From: Prevotella sp.
GTDB lineage: Bacteria; Bacteroidota; Bacteroidia; Bacteroidales; Dysgonomonadaceae
Direction of reading: 5' to 3'
Assembly: GCA_031263965.1 (NCBI GenBank)
Contig: JAISES010000274.1
Coordinates: forward strand, 1 to 6,772
DNA: 6,772 nucleotides
In this document: positions 1 through 5,596 of the stretch, piece after piece
Numbering within the stretch: position 1 is the first letter of the stretch
Layout of the letters: every line of letters starts with the position of its first letter
Translations under genes and position numbers: made by a program
The notes under the pieces: generated by a model
What the model was told of the DNA's origin: nothing
What the model saw: the letters and a program-made list of their open reading frames with translations, nothing else
The model's database searches: none

Positions 1-1148
1 GGAGATTCGTTTCCTGCAATGATCCGGTTCAGGAGTTCGGTAGTATCCGATATCAGCATAATATTATTCTCGGCAGCATATTCGCGGATTTTTTTATCCA
101 CATCGCCCAATATTCCCAAAGCAAAAAAGTAGCGGTTTATTTCGCAGGCTGTCTGATATGTACGCGAATTATCGAAATGGGAAATAATCCTTGCAACCAA
201 TGTGTTCAATTCGTTGTAAGCTTCTTCGATTCGATTCTTTAGCGATGCGGGAGTTTTCGCCGTATACCAATTCGATAAATTTTCGGCTAAAGCCCGGAAT
301 GTATTTGTCGGTTCGTTAACCGCACCATTGCCCCACCGTATGAAACTAAAAAAAGGAGAACGTGCGCCGCCTTTGAAATCTTCCGGCTTTAGTCCATGAT
401 TGGTCATTATGTTCAGAACTTTCTCGGCCATTTGTTGCAACTCGCTCTCAAAATTGCGGATAATACCGAAAAGCATTTCTTTATAATCGGTCATCAGTTG
501 CTTGTCGGCTATATCAGCCTGCACCTGATTGCTGTATGCTTTGTAACCCTCCTTAAATATTTCGGATGAAAGGGACTGGATATCGCTGCGGATATTCCAA
601 TTGTCTCCGTTTTCTATCTTTTCTTCCGAGAAACGGATCAGCCGGTCGAGTAAGGGTTTATTGTCGCTACGCTCCAAATCGAACAGCATAGAATCGACTG
701 CTTGCCCTAAAACTTTTTCGGTATCCAGTTCTACATTATATCCTCCGCCCAATCCGATTTCACGTGTGAAAGCGCGCATAGTTTGCTGGAAAAACTTATC
801 AATAGTACTGACGGAAAAAGAAGAATAATCGTGAAGTATGCGGACTAAGACGTCACGGGCTTCTTTTCTGACTTGCTCCTCATTCAATCCATATTCATCG
901 GAAAGCAAATCCACATAATCCGATTTTTGCCCTTGAGCCAGGTTGCCAAGCTCTTCGACGATACGGGTTTTCATTTCGTCGGTTGCCTTATTGGTAAAGG
1001 TAACGGCTAATATATGGCGATAGGCGTATGGCGAAGAAAAAAGAAGGCATAAGTATTCTGCGGTCAGGCGATGGGTTTTACCCGAACCTGCCGAAGCTTT
1101 ATATACAGAAAGATTTACTTTATCGTCAAATAATCCTTGCTTTGACAT
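1..1148 (-). CDS. UvrD/RecB-type ATP-dependent helicase (AddA-like), 5' part of gene, runs off the left edge
   Basis: The first 382 codons are open without a stop; the 3' part lies beyond the window. The start is the ATG at 1146-1148. Seen: a Walker A loop ASAGSGKT at residues 18-25, then AVTFTNKATDEMK at about 48-60, the superfamily 1A motif Ia, and STIDKFFQ at 114-121, which resembles the motif Ib region of UvrD/RecB proteins. The remainder is mostly helical, as expected of the inserted subdomain. Known of the family: such proteins are 3'-5' DNA helicases for double-strand break processing, often about 1000 residues in Bacteroidota, with a C-terminal PD-(D/E)XK nuclease. Whether this one has that nuclease, or a partner AddB-like gene, cannot be seen. 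The gene overlaps the end of the SUI1-family gene by 23 bp in another frame, so the two are probably co-transcribed. Helicase identity is firm; the AddA/RecB role is inference. Confidence 0.93.
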   Translation of the reverse strand, partial: MSKQGLFDDKVNLSVYKASAGSGKTHRLTAEYLCLLFSSPYAYRHILAVTFTNKATDEMKTRIVEELGNLAQGQKSDYVDLLSDEYGLNEEQVRKEARDVLVRILHDYSSFSVSTIDKFFQQTMRAFTREIGLGGGYNVELDTEKVLGQAVDSMLFDLERSDNKPLLDRLIRFSEEKIENGDNWNIRSDIQSLSSEIFKEGYKAYSNQVQADIADKQLMTDYKEMLFGIIRNFESELQQMAEKVLNIMTNHGLKPEDFKGGARSPFFSFIRWGNGAVNEPTNTFRALAENLSNWYTAKTPASLKNRIEEAYNELNTLVARIISHFDNSRTYQTACEINRYFFALGILGDVDKKIREYAAENNIMLISDTTELLNRIIAGNES

Positions 1149-1464
1149 ACCCTTCTTTTTGCAATAGTTCCAGTATCTTATTCCTGAAATCGCCCTGAAC
1201 TATTATTTCTCCGTCTTTGGCCGATCCTCCGACCCCGCATTTTACTTTCAGAAACTTGCCCAATTCCTCCAAGTCTGCAATTGTACCGATAAATCCGGTA
1301 ATCAGAGTCACGGCTTTTCCTTTTCGATTACGTTTGTCCAGTGAAATTCGAAGTTGTTGTTTGGCTTTATCCGGCGTATCTTTTTCTATATTCTCTTCTT
1401 TTTCATATTTAAAGTCCGGATTTGTAGAATATACAACATTCAGACGGTCTTTCCAGTCACTCAT
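1126..1464 (-). CDS. SUI1/eIF1-family translation initiation factor-like protein (YciH type)
   Basis: This 112-residue protein has the normal length for bacterial SUI1-domain proteins. A charged N-terminal tail (about 1-35) precedes the SUI1 fold (about 38-108). Recognisable pieces are LRISLDKRNRKGKAVTLITG, with the basic RKGK loop, then FLKVKCGVGGSAKDGEIIVQ and GDFRNKILELLQKEGY, which match the conserved eIF1/YciH core. In eukaryotes and archaea the family secures start-codon selection on the small ribosomal subunit; the bacterial role is less settled and nothing here decides it. The ATG at 1462-1464 is preceded by a promoter-like -7 box about 20 bp upstream and by no Shine-Dalgarno sequence, which is common in Bacteroidota. 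Its last 23 bp overlap the start of the helicase gene. A MITE-like palindrome lies immediately upstream. Confidence 0.9.
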   Translation of the reverse strand: MSDWKDRLNVVYSTNPDFKYEKEENIEKDTPDKAKQQLRISLDKRNRKGKAVTLITGFIGTIADLEELGKFLKVKCGVGGSAKDGEIIVQGDFRNKILELLQKEGYVKARII

Positions 1465-1484
1465 ATCAATGGATTTTGTTGATA

Positions 1485-1492
1485 CAAAAATA
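1485..1492 (-). promoter_or_regulatory. Candidate -7 promoter box for the SUI1-helicase unit
   Basis: On the minus strand this octamer reads TATTTTTG, an exact match to the Bacteroides housekeeping sigma -7 consensus TAnnTTTG. A transcript from it would have a leader of roughly 15 nt before the ATG at 1464. No good -33 TTTG lies at the usual spacing of about 19-21 bp. The nearest candidate is a TTTC at 1516-1519, 23 bp away and inside the arm of the palindrome. The match could be chance in AT-rich DNA, but position and strand fit. Confidence 0.5.
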
Positions 1493-1501
1493 CGGAATAA
1501 T

Positions 1502-1604
1502 TTAGAGTCTGTTTAGAAACTGTTTGAATTTTAGCGAAAAATATTATTATAGGATTTGAAAAAAATTTGCTATAAAATTCAAACCGTTTCTAAACAGACT
1601 CTAA
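1502..1604. mobile_element. MITE-like palindromic element with TA target duplication
   Basis: Two 32-bp arms, 1502-1533 and 1573-1604, are inverted copies differing at one position (T1521 against C1585). They enclose a 39-bp AT-rich centre with no coding capacity. Each arm begins TTAGAGTCTGTTTAGAAAC read from the outside. The dinucleotide TA lies directly outside GAGTCTG on both sides (1503-1504 and 1602-1603), so the element proper may be 1505-1601, 97 bp, with a 2-bp TA target duplication as made by IS630/Tc1-mariner transposases. The outer end provides the stop codon of the DUF6377 gene. It could also fold in RNA as a long hairpin, but no T-tract follows on either strand, so it is not a standard intrinsic terminator. 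The palindrome is certain; the transposon origin is inference. Confidence 0.7.
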
Positions 1605-3226
1605 CTTTGACGAAAGGCTCCTATCTTTTTAACAATTTCTTCGAATTCCTCACGAGATCCGGCAGCCTTATTCCTCACTTTAGTCCGGTAGTTATATACC
1701 GTCCGTAAAGAATATCGCAGGAAATTTGCAATCTTAATACTATCGGTAATGCCAAGGCGTATTAATGCAAAAATCCGTAGTTCAGTATTCAGCAGCTCAC
1801 CCGGTTTTGGTAATATTTGTTCTTCCGGCAACAATAAGGCATTAAATTCCTGGATGAAGGATGGGTATATATTTAGAAATATGGAATCGAAATTCTGGTA
1901 TAATTCTTCAAGCTCTGTTTCTACTAATGTCGTCGATTTTATCATTTTGAAGAGTTCGTCCAATTGATTGTTCTTAGCTTTGGCATTCAAGCTTTTCCTG
2001 TAATTCTCGAGCTTTTCAATATATTCGGAACACTGATCAAAAAAGCGGGCTATATATTCTTCTTTAACATGGTTTGCTTCCCCCAGATTATTATTGGAAT
2101 CCAGCAAGTCCTGGTTAAGTTTTATCAGTTCCTGATTTGTCCGGTAAAGCTGTTTTCTGATAACAGAGAGCCTTTTCATCTGTTTGTATATATATGCCAT
2201 TCCTGCAATTAAGGCCAATGACAGTATACTGATAAGGATTAAATATGTTTGAAGCTTTTCTTTCTGGAACTTTTCTTTTTCCTGATAAGTGGAATTGATG
2301 ATAGGATAAAATCCGGAACTTTCGATGGTACGGTAACGTACATTGCAATAGATGGCGTCTTCTATTGCCGATTGTATGAACCTGTATGCTTTGTCTATAT
2401 CTCCTGATTCATAATACGTCAGGGCCAGGTTCTGAAAGGAAGCATTATCTTTTATACAGTTTGTAATATCGGATATAGCCGATATGGCAAAATATTTCTT
2501 CTGTAATTCCGGATTCTTTTGTTCCTTATAAGCATAACCTAAGAAATAGGCTATCAGGGCACGGTTGGCGTTGTCGTCGGTGGTTTTGTCCAATAAGTCA
2601 TTAAATAGTTTTATAGCCCTCTCCGTATCGAGCTGATACAGCACTTTAGTTGCATATTCAATCTGATATGTCAGCGATAGAGTATCTAATGCCGAAAGCA
2701 AGGAGTCGCGGTATAATTCGCTCCGGCGGTAATAAACGTTTTCATTATTGTTCAGGGCATAATGGGAATAAAAAGCATTGTATGTCAGGTAATATTCCGC
2801 AATTAAATCTGACGGGAGTTTTTCCTTGTCTATATTGTCCAATATATTTTTTGCCTCAATATACATCCCTTTCGTGGAATATAGCCAGGCTAACTGAAGG
2901 TCGGTTTCGTCCCTGAGTTTGGCCTCTCCGATCTTCGCGGCAATTTCCCTGTTCATTAATATATAGTGTACAGCCGAATCTGTTTTGAATTTACGGTATT
3001 CCTTATAAATCTTTTGATTGAGATCGTATAACTGCCTCGCTGACAAATCGGGAAAGGATTGTAGTTTTTTCAGGTTCAACATCCTTTGTTCTTTTTCTTT
3101 TACATAGAGTTCTTTCTTAGCCATCACCTCATCAAGCCGAACCATTATAGAATCCTTGGCTGCAGAGGCAAAGATATATGAACTATAACCGGTCAGGACA
3201 AAAATGAATAATATTACTTTTTTCAT
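1601..3226 (-). CDS. DUF6377-family membrane-anchored regulator: periplasmic TPR-like part, one membrane span, coiled coil, C-terminal helix-turn-helix
   Basis: The 541-residue protein starts with a signal peptide (charged MKK, hydrophobic to about 19, possible cleavage after ASA at 20-22). Residues about 50-310 are alpha-helical with TPR-like repeats, for example LALTYYESGDIDKAYRFIQS at 268-287. A single membrane span lies at about 327-347. After it comes an Asn/Leu-rich coiled coil (about 350-390), then a helical block (390-465). The C-terminal part about 475-520 (ELLNTELRIFALIRLGITDS, then KIANFLRYSLRTVYNYRTKV) resembles a LuxR/GerE-type helix-turn-helix. This order places the repeats in the periplasm and the DNA-binding part in the cytoplasm, suggesting a one-component regulator with no kinase or receiver domain. 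I recognise the family as the Bacteroidota DUF6377 proteins; ligand and target are unknown. The gene stands alone and divergent from lysS. Its TAG stop is made at the edge of the MITE-like palindrome. Confidence 0.88.
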   Translation of the reverse strand: MKKVILFIFVLTGYSSYIFASAAKDSIMVRLDEVMAKKELYVKEKEQRMLNLKKLQSFPDLSARQLYDLNQKIYKEYRKFKTDSAVHYILMNREIAAKIGEAKLRDETDLQLAWLYSTKGMYIEAKNILDNIDKEKLPSDLIAEYYLTYNAFYSHYALNNNENVYYRRSELYRDSLLSALDTLSLTYQIEYATKVLYQLDTERAIKLFNDLLDKTTDDNANRALIAYFLGYAYKEQKNPELQKKYFAISAISDITNCIKDNASFQNLALTYYESGDIDKAYRFIQSAIEDAIYCNVRYRTIESSGFYPIINSTYQEKEKFQKEKLQTYLILISILSLALIAGMAYIYKQMKRLSVIRKQLYRTNQELIKLNQDLLDSNNNLGEANHVKEEYIARFFDQCSEYIEKLENYRKSLNAKAKNNQLDELFKMIKSTTLVETELEELYQNFDSIFLNIYPSFIQEFNALLLPEEQILPKPGELLNTELRIFALIRLGITDSIKIANFLRYSLRTVYNYRTKVRNKAAGSREEFEEIVKKIGAFRQS

Positions 3227-3308
3227 GTGTAATTAAGAATTAACGGCCGTTTTATGATTTTATCAGATAATAATAACCCGAAGATGTACCGGTGCTTTTC
3301 TATGACAT

Positions 3309-3316
3309 CAAATATA
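3309..3316 (-). promoter_or_regulatory. Candidate -7 promoter box for the DUF6377 gene
   Basis: On the minus strand the octamer reads TATATTTG, an exact TAnnTTTG match. It would give a leader of about 75-80 nt before the ATG at 3226. No TTTG is seen at the expected -33 distance. The leader contains the perfect 10-bp palindrome AACGGCCGTT at 3242-3251, 15 bp before the start codon, which could be an operator half-pair, a short RNA hairpin or chance. Confidence 0.4.
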
Positions 3317-3431
3317 TACATATTTTTTTACATTTTACCGTCCGTCGCCATATGATTGCCTTTCTTAATAACTGATGTTACGCAACACCGAAAAACATTA
3401 TCATTCCATATTTTTGTTCTTTCTTCTGCGC

Positions 3432-3446
3432 GCAATCGAAGATTGC
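3432..3446. repeat. Short hairpin, first of three in the intergenic cluster
   Basis: GCAATC (3432-3437) and GATTGC (3441-3446) form a perfect 6-bp stem around a GAA loop. It abuts the next hairpin and shares the local higher G+C. No T-tract follows it. Confidence 0.55.
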
Positions 3447-3484
3447 TTGCATTCCTTTTGCCCTAAGCATACAAAAGGAAGCAA
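3447..3484. repeat. Hairpin with TTCCTTTTG/CAAAAGGAA arms, second of three
   Basis: TTCCTTTTG (3452-3460) and CAAAAGGAA (3472-3480) are perfect 9-bp inverted arms around an 11-nt loop. TTGC (3447-3450) and GCAA (3481-3484) extend the stem to 13 bp with one bulged A at 3451. From memory, similar sequence with TTCCTTTTG/CAAAAGGAA arms is dispersed between genes in many Bacteroidota genomes; this would need a genome search to confirm. Confidence 0.6.
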
Positions 3485-3520
3485 AAACGCTTTGTGTGCC
3501 CGCTTTGACTTTCTCTTTCC

Positions 3521-3553
3521 CGTCATTGCTTCGGGGAAACCCTCGCAATGACG
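3521..3553. repeat. Hairpin with CGTCATTGC/GCAATGACG arms, third of three
   Basis: CGTCATTGC (3521-3529) and GCAATGACG (3545-3553) are perfect 9-bp inverted arms. Inside, GGG (3533-3535) and CCC (3540-3542) could pair around a GAAA loop (3536-3539), with a small internal loop between the two stems. The right arm with its flank, CCCTCGCAATGACG, has as reverse complement CGTCATTGCGAGGG, which resembles a palindromic repeat motif dispersed in many unrelated bacterial genomes (recalled, not searched). Confidence 0.65.
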
Positions 3554-3694
3554 AAGGAATCGAGCATATTTAAATTCGAAGCATTTAATGGGAAATGGAT
3601 AAATCAGGGTGGTACGGATGTTAAATAGGGGATATTACAGGATTGCAACTTTATTAAAGTGAAGGATAATATATAGACTTATCATTATATTTTT

Positions 3695-3702
3695 TAACTT
3701 TA
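3695..3702 (+). promoter_or_regulatory. Weak candidate -7 promoter box for lysS
   Basis: TAACTTTA matches seven of eight positions' requirements of TAnnTTTG, with the final G replaced by A, and would give a leader of about 45-50 nt before the lysS ATG at 3756. No -33 TTTG is seen at the usual distance. This is the best candidate I found upstream of lysS, but chance matches are frequent in DNA this AT-rich. Confidence 0.25.
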
Positions 3703-3755
3703 CGGAGTTATTTGCATATGAATTGAAAATGTAAAAATCTGAAGATAGATTGATA

Positions 3756-5501
3756 ATGAATATATTGGAATTGAGCGAACAGGAAGTCATTCGCAGACAG
3801 AGTTTAGAAGAACTGAGAACCTTAGGCATAGAGCCGTATCCGGCTGCATTGTATGAAGTAAATGCGTATTCGAAAGAAATAAAAGATAGCTTTAAGGATG
3901 ATGCAGACAAGCGCTATGTGGCTATAGCCGGTCGTATTATGAGCCGGCGCATTATGGGAAAGGCTTCTTTTGCTGAATTGCAGGATGCCGAAGGACGTAT
4001 TCAGGTATATATATCCCGCGACGACCTTTGTCCGGAAGAGAATAAAGATATGTACAATATCGTTTTCAAAAAGTTGCTTGATATAGGCGATTTTATCGGT
4101 ATAAAAGGATTTGTATTCCGTACCCAGATGGGCGAAATATCCATTCATGCCGAGGAACTGACTGTTCTTGGAAAATCGCTCCGCCCGCTACCTGTGGTAA
4201 AGGTTAAGGATGGAGTGACCTATGATGGCTTCACCGACCCGGAACAACGTTACCGCCAACGCTACGTAGACCTGATTGTGAACGACGGGGTTAAAGATGT
4301 ATTCGTTAAAAGGACGAAAGTGTTCAACTCGATGCGTGAATACCTTAACGGGCACGGATACATTGAGGTTGATACTCCCGTTTTGCAAAGCATTCCCGGT
4401 GGAGCGACAGCCCGTCCGTTTATCACACATCATAATGCATTGGACATTCCGTTATATTTGCGTATTGCCAATGAGCTATACCTGAAACGCCTCATTGTCG
4501 GCGGTTTCGATGGCGTATACGAATTTTCGCGCAACTTCCGTAACGAGGGTATGGACCGGACCCACAATCCTGAGTTTACCGTTATGGAATTCTATGCAGC
4601 TTACAAGGATTATAACTGGATGATGGATTTCACCGAAAAAATGCTTGAAAAGATATGCGTGGACGTTCATGGAACAACAAAAGTGAAGATGGGCGGAAAT
4701 GTGATCGATTATAAGGCTCCTTATGCCCGTGTAACGATGATCGATTCCATTAAGCACTTTACCGGTATCGATATAAACGGTATGAACGAAGATCAGCTTC
4801 GCGGTGTTTGCGGCCAATTAGGAATAGAGCAGGACAAAACAATGGGTAAAGGTAAGCTGATAGATGCTATTTTCGGCGAAAAGTGCGAAGGTAATTATAT
4901 TCAGCCTACATTCATTATCGATTATCCTGTAGAAATGTCTCCGCTTACAAAAAAACACCGGAATAATCCGGAATTGACGGAGCGTTTCGAACTAATGGTT
5001 AACGGAAAAGAACTGGCAAACGCATACTCGGAATTGAACGACCCGATAGATCAGCGTGCCCGTTTCGAAGACCAACTGAAATTGTCTGAAAAAGGAGACG
5101 ACGAAGCTATGTTTATCGATCAGGACTTCCTGCGTGCGCTGGAATACGGAATGCCTCCCACAAGCGGGATCGGTATCGGCATGGATCGCCTGGTGATGTT
5201 CATGACAGGACAGGAAAGCATACAGGAAGTATTGTTCTTCCCTCAAATGCGTCCCGAAAAGGTGGTAAAGAAAGACCCTGTAGCTAATTATCTGGAGTTA
5301 GGCGTTGCCGAGGAACTCGTTCCTGTACTGCAAAAAGCAGGATACCTGACTGTAGAAGGAATGAAAGACGTGAATCCCCAGAAGATCAGGCAGGATTTAG
5401 GGGATATAAACAAAAAGCATAAGCTGGAACTGGTGTTGCCGTCAGTTGAAGTTATTGAGGGTTGGTTCACCTCCCCAACCCCTCCAAAAGGAGGGGCTTA
5501 A
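3756..5501 (+). CDS. lysS: Lysine-tRNA ligase, class II, with Bacteroidota-type C-terminal extension
   Basis: It charges tRNA-Lys with lysine using ATP in the cytoplasm. The frame opens at a TTG at 3750, but I choose the ATG at 3756 because MNILELSEQEVIRRQSLEEL fits the usual start, giving 581 residues. The N-terminal OB-fold anticodon-binding domain spans about 55-140. The class II core follows: motif 1 around 190-212 (REYLNGHGYIEVDTPVL), motif 2 at 261-283 (FRNEGMDRTHNPEFTVMEFY), PVEMSPLTKKHRNNP at 391-405, and motif 3 at 471-481 (GIGIGMDRLVM). Residues about 501-581 are an extra tail typical of Bacteroidota enzymes. The last residues, SPTPPKGGA, are encoded by a G/C-rich palindromic repeat, so the natural C-terminus has probably been replaced for a few residues. 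All catalytic motifs are intact. It precedes gpsA by 95 bp on the same strand. Confidence 0.97.
   Translation: MNILELSEQEVIRRQSLEELRTLGIEPYPAALYEVNAYSKEIKDSFKDDADKRYVAIAGRIMSRRIMGKASFAELQDAEGRIQVYISRDDLCPEENKDMYNIVFKKLLDIGDFIGIKGFVFRTQMGEISIHAEELTVLGKSLRPLPVVKVKDGVTYDGFTDPEQRYRQRYVDLIVNDGVKDVFVKRTKVFNSMREYLNGHGYIEVDTPVLQSIPGGATARPFITHHNALDIPLYLRIANELYLKRLIVGGFDGVYEFSRNFRNEGMDRTHNPEFTVMEFYAAYKDYNWMMDFTEKMLEKICVDVHGTTKVKMGGNVIDYKAPYARVTMIDSIKHFTGIDINGMNEDQLRGVCGQLGIEQDKTMGKGKLIDAIFGEKCEGNYIQPTFIIDYPVEMSPLTKKHRNNPELTERFELMVNGKELANAYSELNDPIDQRARFEDQLKLSEKGDDEAMFIDQDFLRALEYGMPPTSGIGIGMDRLVMFMTGQESIQEVLFFPQMRPEKVVKKDPVANYLELGVAEELVPVLQKAGYLTVEGMKDVNPQKIRQDLGDINKKHKLELVLPSVEVIEGWFTSPTPPKGGA
5467..5501 (+). 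repeat. G/C-rich palindromic repeat, copy A, overlapping the lysS stop
   Basis: The sequence contains CCCCTCC (5479-5485), AAAA, GGAGGGG (5490-5496), a perfect 7-bp stem with a 4-nt loop, preceded by TTCACCTCCCCAA. It encodes the last residues of LysRS and its TAA stop (5499-5501). A related copy lies about 50 bp downstream in inverted orientation. I recall similar CCCCAACCCCTCC...GGAGGGG units as abundant intergenic repeats in Bacteroidota. As a hairpin at the gene end it may also weaken transcription, but no T-tract follows. Confidence 0.75.
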
Positions 5502-5550
5502 GCAAGCCATGATAATGAATATTAAAAACAAATAAAATTCCTGCTTCCCT

Positions 5551-5588
5551 TTTCCTCCCCCAAAAGGGGGGAGGTTAGGAGGGGGTGA
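5551..5588 (-). repeat. G/C-rich palindromic repeat, copy B, inverted relative to copy A, just upstream of gpsA
   Basis: CCTCCCCC (5554-5561), AAAA (5562-5565) and GGGGGGAGG (5566-5574) form an 8-bp stem with one extra G. Its reverse complement begins GTCACCCCCTCCTAACC, which corresponds to the TTCACCTCCCCAACC head of copy A, so the two are diverged inverted copies of one unit. The pair, with about 50 bp of AT-rich sequence between (5502-5550), is arranged like a REP doublet. Confidence 0.72.
5577..5588 (+). promoter_or_regulatory. Shine-Dalgarno-like ribosome binding site for gpsA, supplied by repeat copy B
   Basis: AGGAGGGGGTGA lies 8 nt before the ATG at 5597-5599 and resembles the consensus AGGAGGTGA with two extra Gs. 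The register GGGGGTGA (5581-5588) differs from GGAGGTGA by one A-to-G change. Such a strong match is unusual in Bacteroidota, where most genes lack one, and here it is part of the repeat, so it may be incidental. It supports the ATG at 5597 over the in-frame GTG at 5585, which lies within the repeat. Confidence 0.45.
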
Positions 5589-5596
5589 CAAATAGT

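Larger units (their letters stand above)
3227..3755. other. Divergent intergenic region between the DUF6377 gene and lysS
   Basis: I find no credible gene in these 529 bp. The flanks (3227-3400 and 3560-3755) are AT-rich and hold the candidate promoters. The middle (about 3420-3555) is visibly richer in G+C and contains three perfect or near-perfect hairpins, listed separately. Because both flanking genes are transcribed away from this region, the hairpins are unlikely to be terminators for them. A 13-nt palindrome, ACTTTATTAAAGT, lies at 3648-3660, about 95 bp before lysS, and may be chance in AT-rich DNA. Confidence 0.75.

Noticed and set aside
601..828. 75-codon plus-strand open frame inside the helicase gene
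   Set aside because: It is the opposite-strand shadow of a continuous helicase frame; the Ser-rich translation has no domain signature.
1217..1516. 99-codon plus-strand open frame opposite the SUI1 gene
   Set aside because: It is antisense to a recognised SUI1 domain and runs into the MITE-like palindrome; no independent support.
1502..1604. The palindrome as a bidirectional intrinsic terminator
   Set aside because: The 32-bp arms with a 39-nt loop are far longer than a usual terminator, the stem is AT-rich and no T-tract follows on either strand; the flanking TA pair fits an insertion better.
3750..3755. TTG at 3750 as the lysS start
   Set aside because: The ATG two codons later gives the family's usual N-terminus; a rare start codon is not needed.
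3227..3755. Riboswitch or T-box leader upstream of lysS
   Set aside because: I see no conserved T-box or lysine-riboswitch elements, and the hairpins lie over 200 bp upstream, beyond the weak promoter candidate.
3635..4148. Open frames on the minus strand (3635-3910 and 3822-4148) over the lysS start
   Set aside because: They overlap the well-supported lysS N-terminal and OB-fold coding sequence and show no recognisable domain.
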